This document shows, in pieces, positions 5,849-13,366 of a stretch of DNA of 16,264 nucleotides. Each line of letters opens with the position of its first letter. The first letter of the stretch is position 1. The stretch is from JBLIKP01 sp047635375. GTDB taxonomy: Bacteria > Bacteroidota > Bacteroidia > Sphingobacteriales > Sphingobacteriaceae. The notes beneath the pieces are model-generated. The model was not told the DNA's origin, made no database searches, and saw nothing but the letters and a program-made list of their open reading frames with translations. The position numbers and the translations under genes are program-made. The stretch is taken from the NCBI GenBank assembly GCA_047635375.1, contig JBLIKP010000057.1, positions 1-16,264 on the forward strand. Reading direction: 5' to 3'.

Positions 5849-8053
5849 CTAAACTAAAATTAGTCCTGATTCTCTCAAAACCCCTACTGGCTTAGAAAAC
5901 CAAAAGAGCTCGAAATCCTCAAAACCTCCCTCAAAATGGGTTTTTAATTCTGAAAAAGAAAACGATTTCTCATTCTTTGGTGAAAGTTTTGGCAGCATCT
6001 CCACCAACCATTGTCCGTGATCGAGGTCGAGAGTGATTTCGAAGGTTCCCACATTGTCGTGAAAGACCAGCTCCATCAGGCTCCAAGTATCCCCGCGCTT
6101 GGTCTTTGTCTTTTCAAAAATCTCTGGTTCTCCACCAAGCCAGTACACTTTACCGTTCGCCTTCACCGAAAAATCTTCGTCGACGGCCTCCAGGGAATCC
6201 TGAATAAAGTGAGGTTCTACCTTGGTCTTGGGGACTTTAAATTCAAACCATTCGTCCAAGGGGAAGTCGAAGCAGATGCCGTGCATGTAGTTGAACAACG
6301 ACTTTTTCAAGCCGAAACTAAACTTGCCGTGATCTATGCCTGTTTTATCTTTAAATTCAATATCGTTGTTGGCAAAGGTGATTTCCTTGAGTTGTGGTGT
6401 AACCCCGAATTCCTCAGGATTCAATCCTACCGGACTATGCGCGGTAAGTGCAAACTGGTGCCAAAAGCCCGACTGCATCGTTCCTAACTCAAACATCTGC
6501 CGTACCATCTCCAAACTGTCAATGGTTTCTTGTGTGGTTTGCGTAGGGTAGCCATACATCAGGTAAGCATGGACCATAATCCCCGCTTCGGTAAAATCGT
6601 GAGTCACACGTGCCACCTGCTCTACTGTTACACCCTTGTCTATGAGCTTAAGCAGACGATCAGAAGCGACTTCAAGACCACCAGAAATTGCCACACAACC
6701 CGAAGACTTGAGCAGCATGCACAGGTCGCTAGTAAAACTCTTCTCAAAGCGTATGTTAGCCCACCAGGTGATGGTAATGTCGCGCTTGATTATTTCCAAG
6801 GCGAAGGCCTTCATGAGGGCTGGCGGTGCGGCTTCGTCTACAAAGTGAAAACCACGCTCCCCCGTTTTTTCAATAAGCTCCTCTACCCTATCTGCCAAGA
6901 GCATTGCCGTGGCAGGCTCATAAACCTTAATGTAGTCCAGGGAAATATCGCAGAAAGTACATTTACCCCAATAGCAACCATGCGCCATGGTAAGCTTGTT
7001 CCAGCGGCCGTCGCTCCACAGACTGTGCATAGGATTGGCAATCTCAATTACTGAGATGTAGCTGTCGAGCCTAAGATCTGAGTAGTCTGGCGTACCTACT
7101 TGAGCTTGCTTATAATCGGGTTGGATGCTAGAGTTATCATACACCACCGTACCATTTTCACGGAAAAACGTTCGTTTTAATTTTCCGAAATGCGGATTAT
7201 CCCCACTCGGACTTACCACATTTGAATGCAACACTTCGAGCGGTGTTTCACCATCGTCGAGTGTGATGTAATCGAAAAATTCAAACACCCTTGGGTCAGA
7301 GATTGACCTTAACTCGGTGTTTGGAAATCCTCCACCCATGGAAATCACAACTCCTGGGTAATTCTTTTTTATTTGCTGGGCACATCTAAAAGAACTATAA
7401 AGATTCCCGGGAAAGGGAATGGAAATACACACCATCTTTGGCTTCGCGATTTCCATTTTTTCCTCAAGAATCTTTAAAGTAATCTTATCTATAAAAGTAA
7501 GGGGCTGACTTAACGCCAAGTGCAACTCATCGAAGGAATTAGCACTACGACCCAACCTCTCTGCATATCGGCTAAAGCCAAAATTTTCATCAATACATTC
7601 TACGATAAAGTCAGATAGGTCTTCAAGGAAAAGCGTGGCAAGATGCTTGGCTTTGTCCTGATTCCCCATGAGCCCAAAAGCCCAGTCCATATCATCGAGC
7701 TGGTCAAAACGCGAGGCTTTGGGCAGAAAATTATCTGTGCAGATTTGCCTTGCAAGTGTTTGATTTTCCCCTTGTAAGAAACCTATCACCTGATCTATAA
7801 CCTTTAAATAATTCTCTCTTAGGGCATAAATCCGTGCGGCATTCTCACTTTGTATACGCTCTTCGGCGGAAGCCAGGGCAAAAATCTTCTTAAGCTGTTT
7901 CTGCGAAAGCAATTCCAAGATCACCTCAATCCCAAGGTCAGCTTGAAAAGCTGAAATACCCTTTGTGTTAAAGAACCCCTTTAGGTAGGCCGTGGCCGGA
8001 TAAGGGGTGTTTAACTGCGTAAAAGGTGCCGTGAGGAGGAGGATGTCTTTCAA
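5849..8053 (-). CDS. B12-binding-type radical SAM protein
   Basis: A 734-residue protein of the cobalamin-dependent radical SAM class. The iron-sulfur motif is GCYWGKCTFCD, with Cys360, Cys365 and Cys368 (CX4CX2C rather than CX3CX2C). A glycine-rich SAM-contact segment SGGLEVASDRLLKLIDKG follows at about 457-474. The cobalamin-type Rossmann fold seems split: its first part is residues 1-47 (MKDILLLTAPFTQ, then AYLKGFFNTKG) and its second about 204-245 (KPKMVCISIPFPG to ISMGGGFPNTE), with a helical insert of about 150 residues between. The DxHxxG motif of base-off B12 binding is not visible. Residues about 560-734 are an extra C-terminal region. The only nearby start is TTG at 8053 (TAA lies in frame upstream). 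It heads the operon with the PH-like and MsrQ-like genes. The substrate is unknown. Confidence 0.9.
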   Translation of the reverse strand: MKDILLLTAPFTQLNTPYPATAYLKGFFNTKGISAFQADLGIEVILELLSQKQLKKIFALASAEERIQSENAARIYALRENYLKVIDQVIGFLQGENQTLARQICTDNFLPKASRFDQLDDMDWAFGLMGNQDKAKHLATLFLEDLSDFIVECIDENFGFSRYAERLGRSANSFDELHLALSQPLTFIDKITLKILEEKMEIAKPKMVCISIPFPGNLYSSFRCAQQIKKNYPGVVISMGGGFPNTELRSISDPRVFEFFDYITLDDGETPLEVLHSNVVSPSGDNPHFGKLKRTFFRENGTVVYDNSSIQPDYKQAQVGTPDYSDLRLDSYISVIEIANPMHSLWSDGRWNKLTMAHGCYWGKCTFCDISLDYIKVYEPATAMLLADRVEELIEKTGERGFHFVDEAAPPALMKAFALEIIKRDITITWWANIRFEKSFTSDLCMLLKSSGCVAISGGLEVASDRLLKLIDKGVTVEQVARVTHDFTEAGIMVHAYLMYGYPTQTTQETIDSLEMVRQMFELGTMQSGFWHQFALTAHSPVGLNPEEFGVTPQLKEITFANNDIEFKDKTGIDHGKFSFGLKKSLFNYMHGICFDFPLDEWFEFKVPKTKVEPHFIQDSLEAVDEDFSVKANGKVYWLGGEPEIFEKTKTKRGDTWSLMELVFHDNVGTFEITLDLDHGQWLVEMLPKLSPKNEKSFSFSELKTHFEGGFEDFELFWFSKPVGVLRESGLILV

Positions 8054-8087
8054 ATCGTGAAATATTTGACTCCGATTAAGTTAAAAA

Positions 8088-9284
8088 TTAATCTTGAGTT
8101 TTATGAACTGAATTCAGGTGATTAGCAGTTTTCACACCCATGGAAAAGCACGCCTGAAGCAAGTACCCGCCCGTTGGAGCATTCCAATCGGACATCTCAC
8201 CAATGCAGAAAATGTTCTTATGATTTTTAAGCTCGAAGTTTTCAGTTAGCTCTCCTAAATCTATACCACCCGTTGTTGAAATCGCCTCATTTAAATCGGC
8301 AGCGGCAGTTAATTTCATTGGGAATGCCTTGATTTTCTTAGCCAGTTTTTCTGGATTTAAGTAATCGTCTTTTGGTACGAAATTAAACAGTAAATCTACC
8401 TGTACATCACTTAATTTAAGTGCTTTACGCAGAAGATATGTAATGCTTTTCTTTCCACCTTCAAGCTTTTGAATCACTTCTTCCAAAGTAAACATTGGCT
8501 TAAAATCAAGGTGAATTGTACAGCTTTTCATACTGTCGAAGTAGGGTTGAATTTGCGGACTCATTGCATAAAGTGCGTTTCCTTCAATCCCGAAACTAGT
8601 GATAACCGCTTCTCCTTTTTGGGAATTCCCTTCACACGTAATGGTGATATTTTTTAGCGGTTTTCCGGCGTTATCTTTTGTGAATTGCTCACTCCACTCC
8701 ACTTTATATGCGCAGTTTGCAGGTTTGAACCAGTTTGTCTTAACCGACTTTTCGGTGAATCGCTTCAACCAATGTCCGTTAGATCCTGTAACCTTCCAGC
8801 TTCCACCACCCATCGCGAAAATTTGGATGTCTGATTTTACAGATTCACCATCTTCAAAAGTCAGCTCCTCGTTTGCCCAGCCCGTCCATTTTTTGTTGTA
8901 GTGGATGGTTACGCCTTGACTTTCCATCTTGGCAATCATCACCTGCAGCACTTCGATAGGCTTGATTTGTTTTTCAGGGTAAATCCTGTTTGACGAACCC
9001 GCAAACGTAGGGATTTTCATATCGGCTAAAAACCCTCTAAGAGCGTCGTTATCAAAGGCCAACAAAGCCTCCTTTGTAAAGCTCGCTGGCGTGAATCGCT
9101 CCACAAATGGCGTCATTTCTTCGCCATGAGTTAAGTTGAACCCGCCTTTTCCAGCGACTAAAAACTTTCTTCCTAACGTCTTATTCTGTTCGAAAAGATG
9201 AACATCAAAAAGATTTTCATCTAAATTGATTGCAGCCATGATTGCTGCTGGTCCACCACCTATTATGGTTACTTTTTTCTTCAT
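8088..9284 (-). CDS. FAD-dependent oxidoreductase, HI0933 / PP_4765-like flavoprotein
   Basis: A 398-residue flavoprotein of the HI0933-like family, resembling the PP_4765 (TIGR03862) subgroup. The N-terminus has the Rossmann dinucleotide motif IIGGGPAA (7-14) and then LGRKFLVAGKGGFNLTH (37-53), the family signature with GGFN in place of the usual GRCN. The middle contains the insert domain, including CAYKVEWSEQF and GKPLKNI. The C-terminus has the second FAD contact, GEMSDWNAPTGGYLLQACFS, typical of the family. Members are variously annotated as NAD(P)/FAD-dependent oxidoreductase or aminoacetone oxidase-like; the physiological reaction is not established. The start ATG at 9284 follows the RhlE-like helicase stop by 8 bp, so the two genes are probably co-transcribed. 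It is soluble and cytosolic with no signal peptide. Confidence 0.9.
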   Translation of the reverse strand: MKKKVTIIGGGPAAIMAAINLDENLFDVHLFEQNKTLGRKFLVAGKGGFNLTHGEEMTPFVERFTPASFTKEALLAFDNDALRGFLADMKIPTFAGSSNRIYPEKQIKPIEVLQVMIAKMESQGVTIHYNKKWTGWANEELTFEDGESVKSDIQIFAMGGGSWKVTGSNGHWLKRFTEKSVKTNWFKPANCAYKVEWSEQFTKDNAGKPLKNITITCEGNSQKGEAVITSFGIEGNALYAMSPQIQPYFDSMKSCTIHLDFKPMFTLEEVIQKLEGGKKSITYLLRKALKLSDVQVDLLFNFVPKDDYLNPEKLAKKIKAFPMKLTAAADLNEAISTTGGIDLGELTENFELKNHKNIFCIGEMSDWNAPTGGYLLQACFSMGVKTANHLNSVHKTQD

Positions 9285-9292
9285 CTTATCTT

Positions 9293-10435
9293 TTAAAACC
9301 CGTGAAGATTAATTTCTTCGGTAGGTATTGTTTCCACTTCTTTTTTCATCTTTTTCTGGATGATTTTAAAGTGATGTTCTTCTTCTGGAGTAATTAAGGA
9401 AATCGCCTCTCCCATTGCTTCTGCACGCCCGGTTCTTCCGATACGGTGCACGTAATCTTTTGGCGAACGTGGCAATTCATAGTTTATCACATTCGGTAAT
9501 TCTTCAATGTCGATTCCACGGGAAAGCAAATCGGTAGCGACTAACACGCGTAGTTGTCCGCGCTTAAATGCATCCAGGTAATCCCGACGAGCACCTTGAC
9601 TCTTCTTGGAGTGCATGGCTTGTGCATCGATTCCATTTTTACGGAGTTTGTCGGCTATATTATCGGCCTTGTAGGTAGAACTGGCAAAGATAAGCACTTG
9701 CTTTAAATCGTGTTTCTTAATCAGGTAGCGCAAGAACGGCCCTTTTCTCTCCTCACTTACGTGGTAGGCAGTTTGCTTGATCAAGTCGATATTATCCTCC
9801 TCTTCGGCGATTTTCACCACCTCGGGGTTGTTGAGGATAAGCTGAGTTATATTATTTACATCCTTGCTCAGCGTGGCTGAAAACAGGAGATTTTGACGTT
9901 TTTTAGGCAGAAGCGCAAAAATGCGATTCATTTCTTCCTTAAAACCCAGGTTAAGCATCTTATCGGCCTCGTCGAGCACCAAGGTTTCTATCTCGCCTAA
10001 GTGTACTGCTTTATGTTCAACAAGCTCTAGAAGTCGGCCGGGAGTAGCCACAAGGATGTTCACACCAAACATCCCCTTCATTTGCGGATTGATAGACACG
10101 CCACCAAACACAGCCATCGGCTTTAGCTTTACAGGAAGCGTACCCGAAAAATCTTTTATCACCTCCAGCACCTGCGCCGCCAATTCTCTGGTTGGCACCA
10201 CGATTAAGGCATTTACAAAGCGGTTTTTAAGCTCTTTTTTCTTTTGAAGATTGGTAAGGATAGGAAGCACATAACTCGCCGTCTTCCCCGAACCCGTTTT
10301 AGCAATCCCCAGGACGTCCTTCCCTTGAATTACCGCGGGAATGGTAAGCTCTTGAATGGGAAAAGGCTTGGAATAATTTTGTTGAGCTAGGGACTCAAGA
10401 ATTGCAGGGTGAAGACCTAAGGACGAAAAAGGCAT
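9293..10435 (-). CDS. DEAD-box ATP-dependent RNA helicase, RhlE-like
   Basis: A 380-residue DEAD-box RNA helicase. All core motifs are intact: the Q motif region (Phe3 to Gln28), AKTGSGKT (45-52), PTREL (81-85), TPGR (131-134), DEAD (155-158), SAT (186-188), ATDLLSRGIDI (300-310) and HRIGRTGR (330-337). The segment MHSKKSQGAR (274-283) is RhlE-like. The protein ends about 43 residues after motif VI, without the long basic tail of many RhlE proteins, so it is a minimal helicase core. It probably acts on structured RNA in ribosome assembly or RNA decay, or in cold adaptation; that is family knowledge, not visible here. It is first in a two-gene unit with the flavoprotein, 8 bp upstream of it. 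Two TAnnTTTG elements precede the start. Confidence 0.95.
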   Translation of the reverse strand: MPFSSLGLHPAILESLAQQNYSKPFPIQELTIPAVIQGKDVLGIAKTGSGKTASYVLPILTNLQKKKELKNRFVNALIVVPTRELAAQVLEVIKDFSGTLPVKLKPMAVFGGVSINPQMKGMFGVNILVATPGRLLELVEHKAVHLGEIETLVLDEADKMLNLGFKEEMNRIFALLPKKRQNLLFSATLSKDVNNITQLILNNPEVVKIAEEEDNIDLIKQTAYHVSEERKGPFLRYLIKKHDLKQVLIFASSTYKADNIADKLRKNGIDAQAMHSKKSQGARRDYLDAFKRGQLRVLVATDLLSRGIDIEELPNVINYELPRSPKDYVHRIGRTGRAEAMGEAISLITPEEEHHFKIIQKKMKKEVETIPTEEINLHGF

Positions 10436-10455
10436 GAATTGATTTTTGTGTGCCG

Positions 10456-10474
10456 CAAAGGTACTTCAAATATA
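10456..10474 (-). promoter_or_regulatory. Candidate promoter elements of the RhlE-like helicase gene
   Basis: Minus strand: TATATTTG at 10474-10467 and TACCTTTG at 10463-10456, both matching the TAnnTTTG -7 consensus. The only nearby TTG (10491-10489) is 14 bp from the first and 25 bp from the second, neither ideal, so which one is used is uncertain. The second extends to TACCTTTGCGGC, identical to the element at the helicase near position 1019. Confidence 0.45.
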
Positions 10475-10495
10475 TCTTTTCCTTATTGCAAAGGG

Positions 10496-10903
10496 CTATT
10501 CTTGGTCCTTTTTAAAGGTGCGTTGCTTGAAAAACAGAAACAAGGCGAAGGAAATTAACACCGCAATGTTTGCCGATGTCCCCAAGGCACCCCCAAAACC
10601 CTGAAAGAAGAAGCTGGTATTAATGAAGATGAGGGAAAATAAAAATCCACCCAAAGCAAGAAAACGGTAATTCGAAAGCACCTTCGGACTTACCATTCCT
10701 AGGAACGATGCCCCGAAAAAAACTATGGGGATTACCTTCGTAAGCTCGGGAGAAAGCAAAGTATCGAAGAAATTGAAAAACAAAGCCACGATTAAGCTCA
10801 GCAACGCCGACGCCCTCACGGGACCCATTTTGAGTGTAGTACTTGCGTAGAAAGTCGAGCTTGCCGCGATGACTGCTGTAAAGATGATAATTACATTTTC
10901 CAT
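10496..10903 (-). CDS. Small multi-pass membrane protein, paralogue of its upstream neighbour
   Basis: A 135-residue, very hydrophobic protein with about four predicted helices (about 3-22, 29-50, 57-72 and 80-122 with a break near 100) and a basic cytoplasmic tail (KQRTFKKDQE). I do not recognise a named family. Its region 27-109 aligns with 87-166 of the adjacent 183-residue protein: both have MGP/WGP-V at the start, GASFLGM versus GAFVGM, then an ungapped stretch to GFGGALGT versus GFGGKLGT. The start ATG at 10903 lies 4 bp after the neighbour's stop, so the two are co-transcribed, and a two-component membrane complex is a reasonable guess. No transport or enzyme motif is visible. About 60 bp separate its end from the helicase start on the same strand. 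Confidence 0.8.
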   Translation of the reverse strand: MENVIIIFTAVIAASSTFYASTTLKMGPVRASALLSLIVALFFNFFDTLLSPELTKVIPIVFFGASFLGMVSPKVLSNYRFLALGGFLFSLIFINTSFFFQGFGGALGTSANIAVLISFALFLFFKQRTFKKDQE

Positions 10904-10907
10904 AGCC

Positions 10908-11459
10908 CTACCCTATTAAAAACGTTAAAAGTGCAAACACTACCACCCCACCAAAGGCGATGGTTCCCAACTTACCACCGAAGCCCGGAAAAAGATTTTT
11001 CGCCAGCACAAAGATTACTCCTGCCGCCAGCGAAGCAACCAAAACCGCCAAGTAACTATTCAACACCGTAGTCGCCGACATCCCCACAAAAGCCCCACAA
11101 TACATTGCCGTAGGCATGGAAGTCAGCCGTTTCAATTTCTTAAAAAGCTGCGGAACAAAAGAGCCAATCAGCCCCACCACCGCCGCGCCAATCACGGGAC
11201 CCCACCCAAGGCGTACGCTAAGGAAATAAGTGTACAATCCGCCCATCACCACAAACAGCACATCAAACACATCCTGCTCACTAAACACCAATGCTAATTT
11301 CGGCAGTCTGCGGTAGGCATAGACTAATGCAATGATAAAAGCGGTGAGCATTCCAATTATGAAGGGATCACGCAGATTTTCATAACCAATGGCACCTAGG
11401 AATATTAGGTGGAGGGGGATAATAATAAAAATGGAAGTGGCTTTATCGAGGTGGAGCAT
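10908..11459 (-). CDS. Multi-pass membrane protein, first of a paralogous pair
   Basis: A 183-residue integral membrane protein with about five to six hydrophobic segments: about 8-25, 33-49, 66-82, 86-104, 117-152 and 167-183. A short cytoplasmic loop YRRLPKLALVFSEQDVFD lies near 49-66 and a basic stretch KKLKRLTS near 107-114. The second half carries WGPV (86-89), GAFVGM (122-127) and the conserved-looking FPGFGGKLGT (157-166), all shared with the smaller downstream protein. The first about 60 residues have no counterpart there. No named family is recognised. It is the first gene of the pair; upstream are 266 bp without a gene or a clear TAnnTTTG promoter, then the rhodanese gene on the same strand. 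Confidence 0.82.
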   Translation of the reverse strand: MLHLDKATSIFIIIPLHLIFLGAIGYENLRDPFIIGMLTAFIIALVYAYRRLPKLALVFSEQDVFDVLFVVMGGLYTYFLSVRLGWGPVIGAAVVGLIGSFVPQLFKKLKRLTSMPTAMYCGAFVGMSATTVLNSYLAVLVASLAAGVIFVLAKNLFPGFGGKLGTIAFGGVVVFALLTFLIG

Positions 11460-11725
11460 TGGGTGATTATTTTAAATAAAATTTGTATCGGTAAGTAATT
11501 TAATAAAAGGAAAGTATCAAGAAAATTCTCTTTCACCTCTTTTTGAATTGCCGCATATTTTGCGACAGTTGCTTCTTTATTTTACCGCTCAAGTTATATT
11601 ACGTTTAAATTTTCCTAAATAACGTCTTCTTTTTTAAATCTGTTTGATGTTTACTTTCATAATAAATTACATGTTGCAAAGGGTTCTCGCTAATCAGGGA
11701 AGTGCAGCTTTTCGCAAAACTTTAG

Positions 11726-12631
11726 CTATAATTCAATCGGCAGTTCACTATTTCCCCATTCCAACCAAGAGCCATCATAATTAAAGATATTTTGGTAGCC
11801 TAACATTTCATACAAGACAAAAGTAACGCACGCTGAGCGCACTCCAGATTGGCAATACAAAATTAGGTTGTCATTTTGAGACACATTGATCGCTTGAAGT
11901 TTTTGTGCGATAGTGGCACTATCTTCAAAAGTACCGTCGTCGTTCCCACCAATACCCACAACTTCTGACCAATCAAACCTAACAGCAGTGGGAATATGTC
12001 CGCCGCGTTTAACGTTTCCTTTTTTTACAATTCCCTCGTATTCTTTAATAGTTCTTGAATCCAAGAGAAAGCCCTTTTTTGTTAGGTGATTTTTCACATC
12101 CTCGATGTCGGCGGAAAGTTTAGGGTCAAGCTCTTTTAATTTTACATCCCCTTTTGCTGGCGTGGCTATCAGAGCGTCGGTCGGGAAATTTAATTTCTTC
12201 CAACGGAGGTAGCTCCCATCCATTATCCTTAAATTTTCAAAGCCGTATTGCTTAAGAATCCACCATAGGCGGCAAGCGTTGGAGTTGCCCTTTCCATCAT
12301 AAAGGATAAGGGTATCATCAGCCTTTATCCCCCAGCTTTGAAGGAGGGTTTCCATTTGGGCTTTATCGCCCATTATTCCTTTCACCTCATTGCTTAGATC
12401 TTCATAATCGGGTCTCCAGGTATTTATCGCTCCAGGGATATGGTTCGCCATAAAATCCTTCTCCTTGCGGACATCAATAATCACGTAGCCCGGCGAACTC
12501 TCTTGAACAATTTTCAAGGTGTTTTCGCAGGAGATTAATTTCCCTTCGGGAAGAATAATTTCACGCTTTTGTGGCTGTGAATTGCAAGCGACAAATAGAG
12601 TAAGTGAAAGGATTATCGGTAGGAATTTCAT
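11726..12631 (-). CDS. Two-domain sulfurtransferase (rhodanese), predicted lipoprotein
   Basis: A tandem rhodanese (thiosulfate/3-mercaptopyruvate sulfurtransferase type) that moves sulfane sulfur through a catalytic cysteine persulfide. The frame opens at 12685, but I chose ATG at 12631 because it gives MKFLPIILSLTLFVAC, a lipoprotein signal peptide with a lipobox-like FVAC and lipidated Cys16; this yields 301 residues. The N-terminal domain has DVRKEKDFMANHIPGA and, at the active-site loop, DGKGNS with Asp in place of Cys, so it is inactive, as is usual in tandem rhodaneses. The C-terminal domain has LDSRTIKEYEG, GGHIPTA and the active loop CQSGVRS with Cys260. The signal implies membrane anchoring on the periplasmic or outer-membrane side, unlike cytosolic SseA. 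It stands alone, separated by gene-free DNA on both sides. Confidence 0.9.
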   Translation of the reverse strand: MKFLPIILSLTLFVACNSQPQKREIILPEGKLISCENTLKIVQESSPGYVIIDVRKEKDFMANHIPGAINTWRPDYEDLSNEVKGIMGDKAQMETLLQSWGIKADDTLILYDGKGNSNACRLWWILKQYGFENLRIMDGSYLRWKKLNFPTDALIATPAKGDVKLKELDPKLSADIEDVKNHLTKKGFLLDSRTIKEYEGIVKKGNVKRGGHIPTAVRFDWSEVVGIGGNDDGTFEDSATIAQKLQAINVSQNDNLILYCQSGVRSACVTFVLYEMLGYQNIFNYDGSWLEWGNSELPIEL

Positions 12632-13081
12632 GGTTAGGCAATTTGCTGCAATTTCGGAAAATAAACTAATATAAGAAGTGAGCACCGATTACAGAGCGAT
12701 AAGGAGAACGATTTTAAATAGAGAATAGTTAGTAGTTAGTTTGAAAGCAATTGATTTTTAAAGAAATTAGTGGGAAACGATGGGCCAAAAACTATGAGCT
12801 ATGAGTCATTTTACCTCGTTCAAAAACGAAATCCTCTCTATTGGTAACCGGCCTATTAGAAAATTGAAATTTGGCCAAATAATTTTGCGCGAGGGGTTTG
12901 CGATTATGCCCGCGAAGAAGAAGAGTACGGTTAGGTAATCTTAGCGAAATGGCGCAGATAAACTTGTTTAATACTGAAAACTTATTGCCCTTAGGGCACT
13001 GGGCAGAAAATTAGTTGTCGCCAAATGAAAATTTTGTAATAAGACTTGATGGTTCGAGTGACCTCACCACAGCGCTTTTTG

Positions 13082-13107
13082 TTTCTTTTGGTTCAAGCCA
13101 AAAGAAA
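13082..13107. repeat. Intergenic palindrome, 10-bp arms
   Basis: TTTCTTTTGG (13082-13091), the loop TTCAAG, then the exact reverse complement CCAAAAGAAA (13098-13107). The 12-mer TTCAAGCCAAAA of the right half recurs at 13213-13224, where CCAAAA is again followed by TTTTGG at 13237-13242. It may be a dispersed palindromic repeat or an old bidirectional terminator; there is no convergent gene pair here to terminate. Confidence 0.6.
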
Positions 13108-13301
13108 AGAATCATCTTGAGAAACAAAATCTCATTTTACCAAAATCCAATAAAAACCCTATGAAATAGCCTTGAACCTTGAATTTATCTCATTCTAAAA
13201 CTTACCCCTAGATTCAAGCCAAAAAACAAAGAAACATTTTGGAATCCATTCCTCATTTGCCCTACTATTTGTACCTTAAGTTTTTAATAAATTTTATTGC
13301 T

Positions 13302-13320
13302 AGGGAATCAAAATTTCCCT
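13302..13320 (+). promoter_or_regulatory. Inverted repeat in the presumed katG leader
   Basis: AGGGAA (13302-13307), a 7-nt loop, then TTCCCT (13315-13320), directly followed by a small GGC-GAAA-GCC hairpin (13322-13331). It lies 46 bp before the katG ATG and would be in the 5' leader, or it could be an operator. Function is unknown. Confidence 0.35.
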
Positions 13321-13366
13321 TCGGCGAAAGCCAAAAACTTTTAAATGAACTAAACAAAAAATAAAA

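Larger units (their letters stand above)
12632..13366. other. Gene-poor intergenic region between the rhodanese and katG genes
   Basis: No convincing coding region was found on either strand; only very short frames occur, such as MPAKKKSTVR from 12906. It contains short direct repeats (TAGTTAG near 12726, CTATGAG twice near 12792), a TGCCC-TTA-GGGCA inverted repeat at 12986-12998, a long palindrome at 13082-13107 and a related half-copy at 13213. A possible katG promoter is TTG at 13239-13241, a 21-bp gap, and TACTATTTG at 13263, which has one base too many for the consensus. No OxyR or PerR site could be recognised. The mixture of degenerate repeats suggests eroded DNA. Confidence 0.6.

Noticed and set aside
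6011..7054. Several plus-strand open frames of 70-174 codons opposite the radical SAM gene
   Set aside because: They are antisense to a clearly conserved protein, and their translations show no domain or sensible composition.
11460..11725. Possible small gene or RNA between the membrane-protein pair and the rhodanese
   Set aside because: Only very short frames and no clear promoter or hairpin with a T tract were found.
12632..12685. Upstream start at 12685 for the rhodanese
   Set aside because: It would bury the lipoprotein signal peptide inside the protein; ATG at 12631 gives a complete signal sequence.
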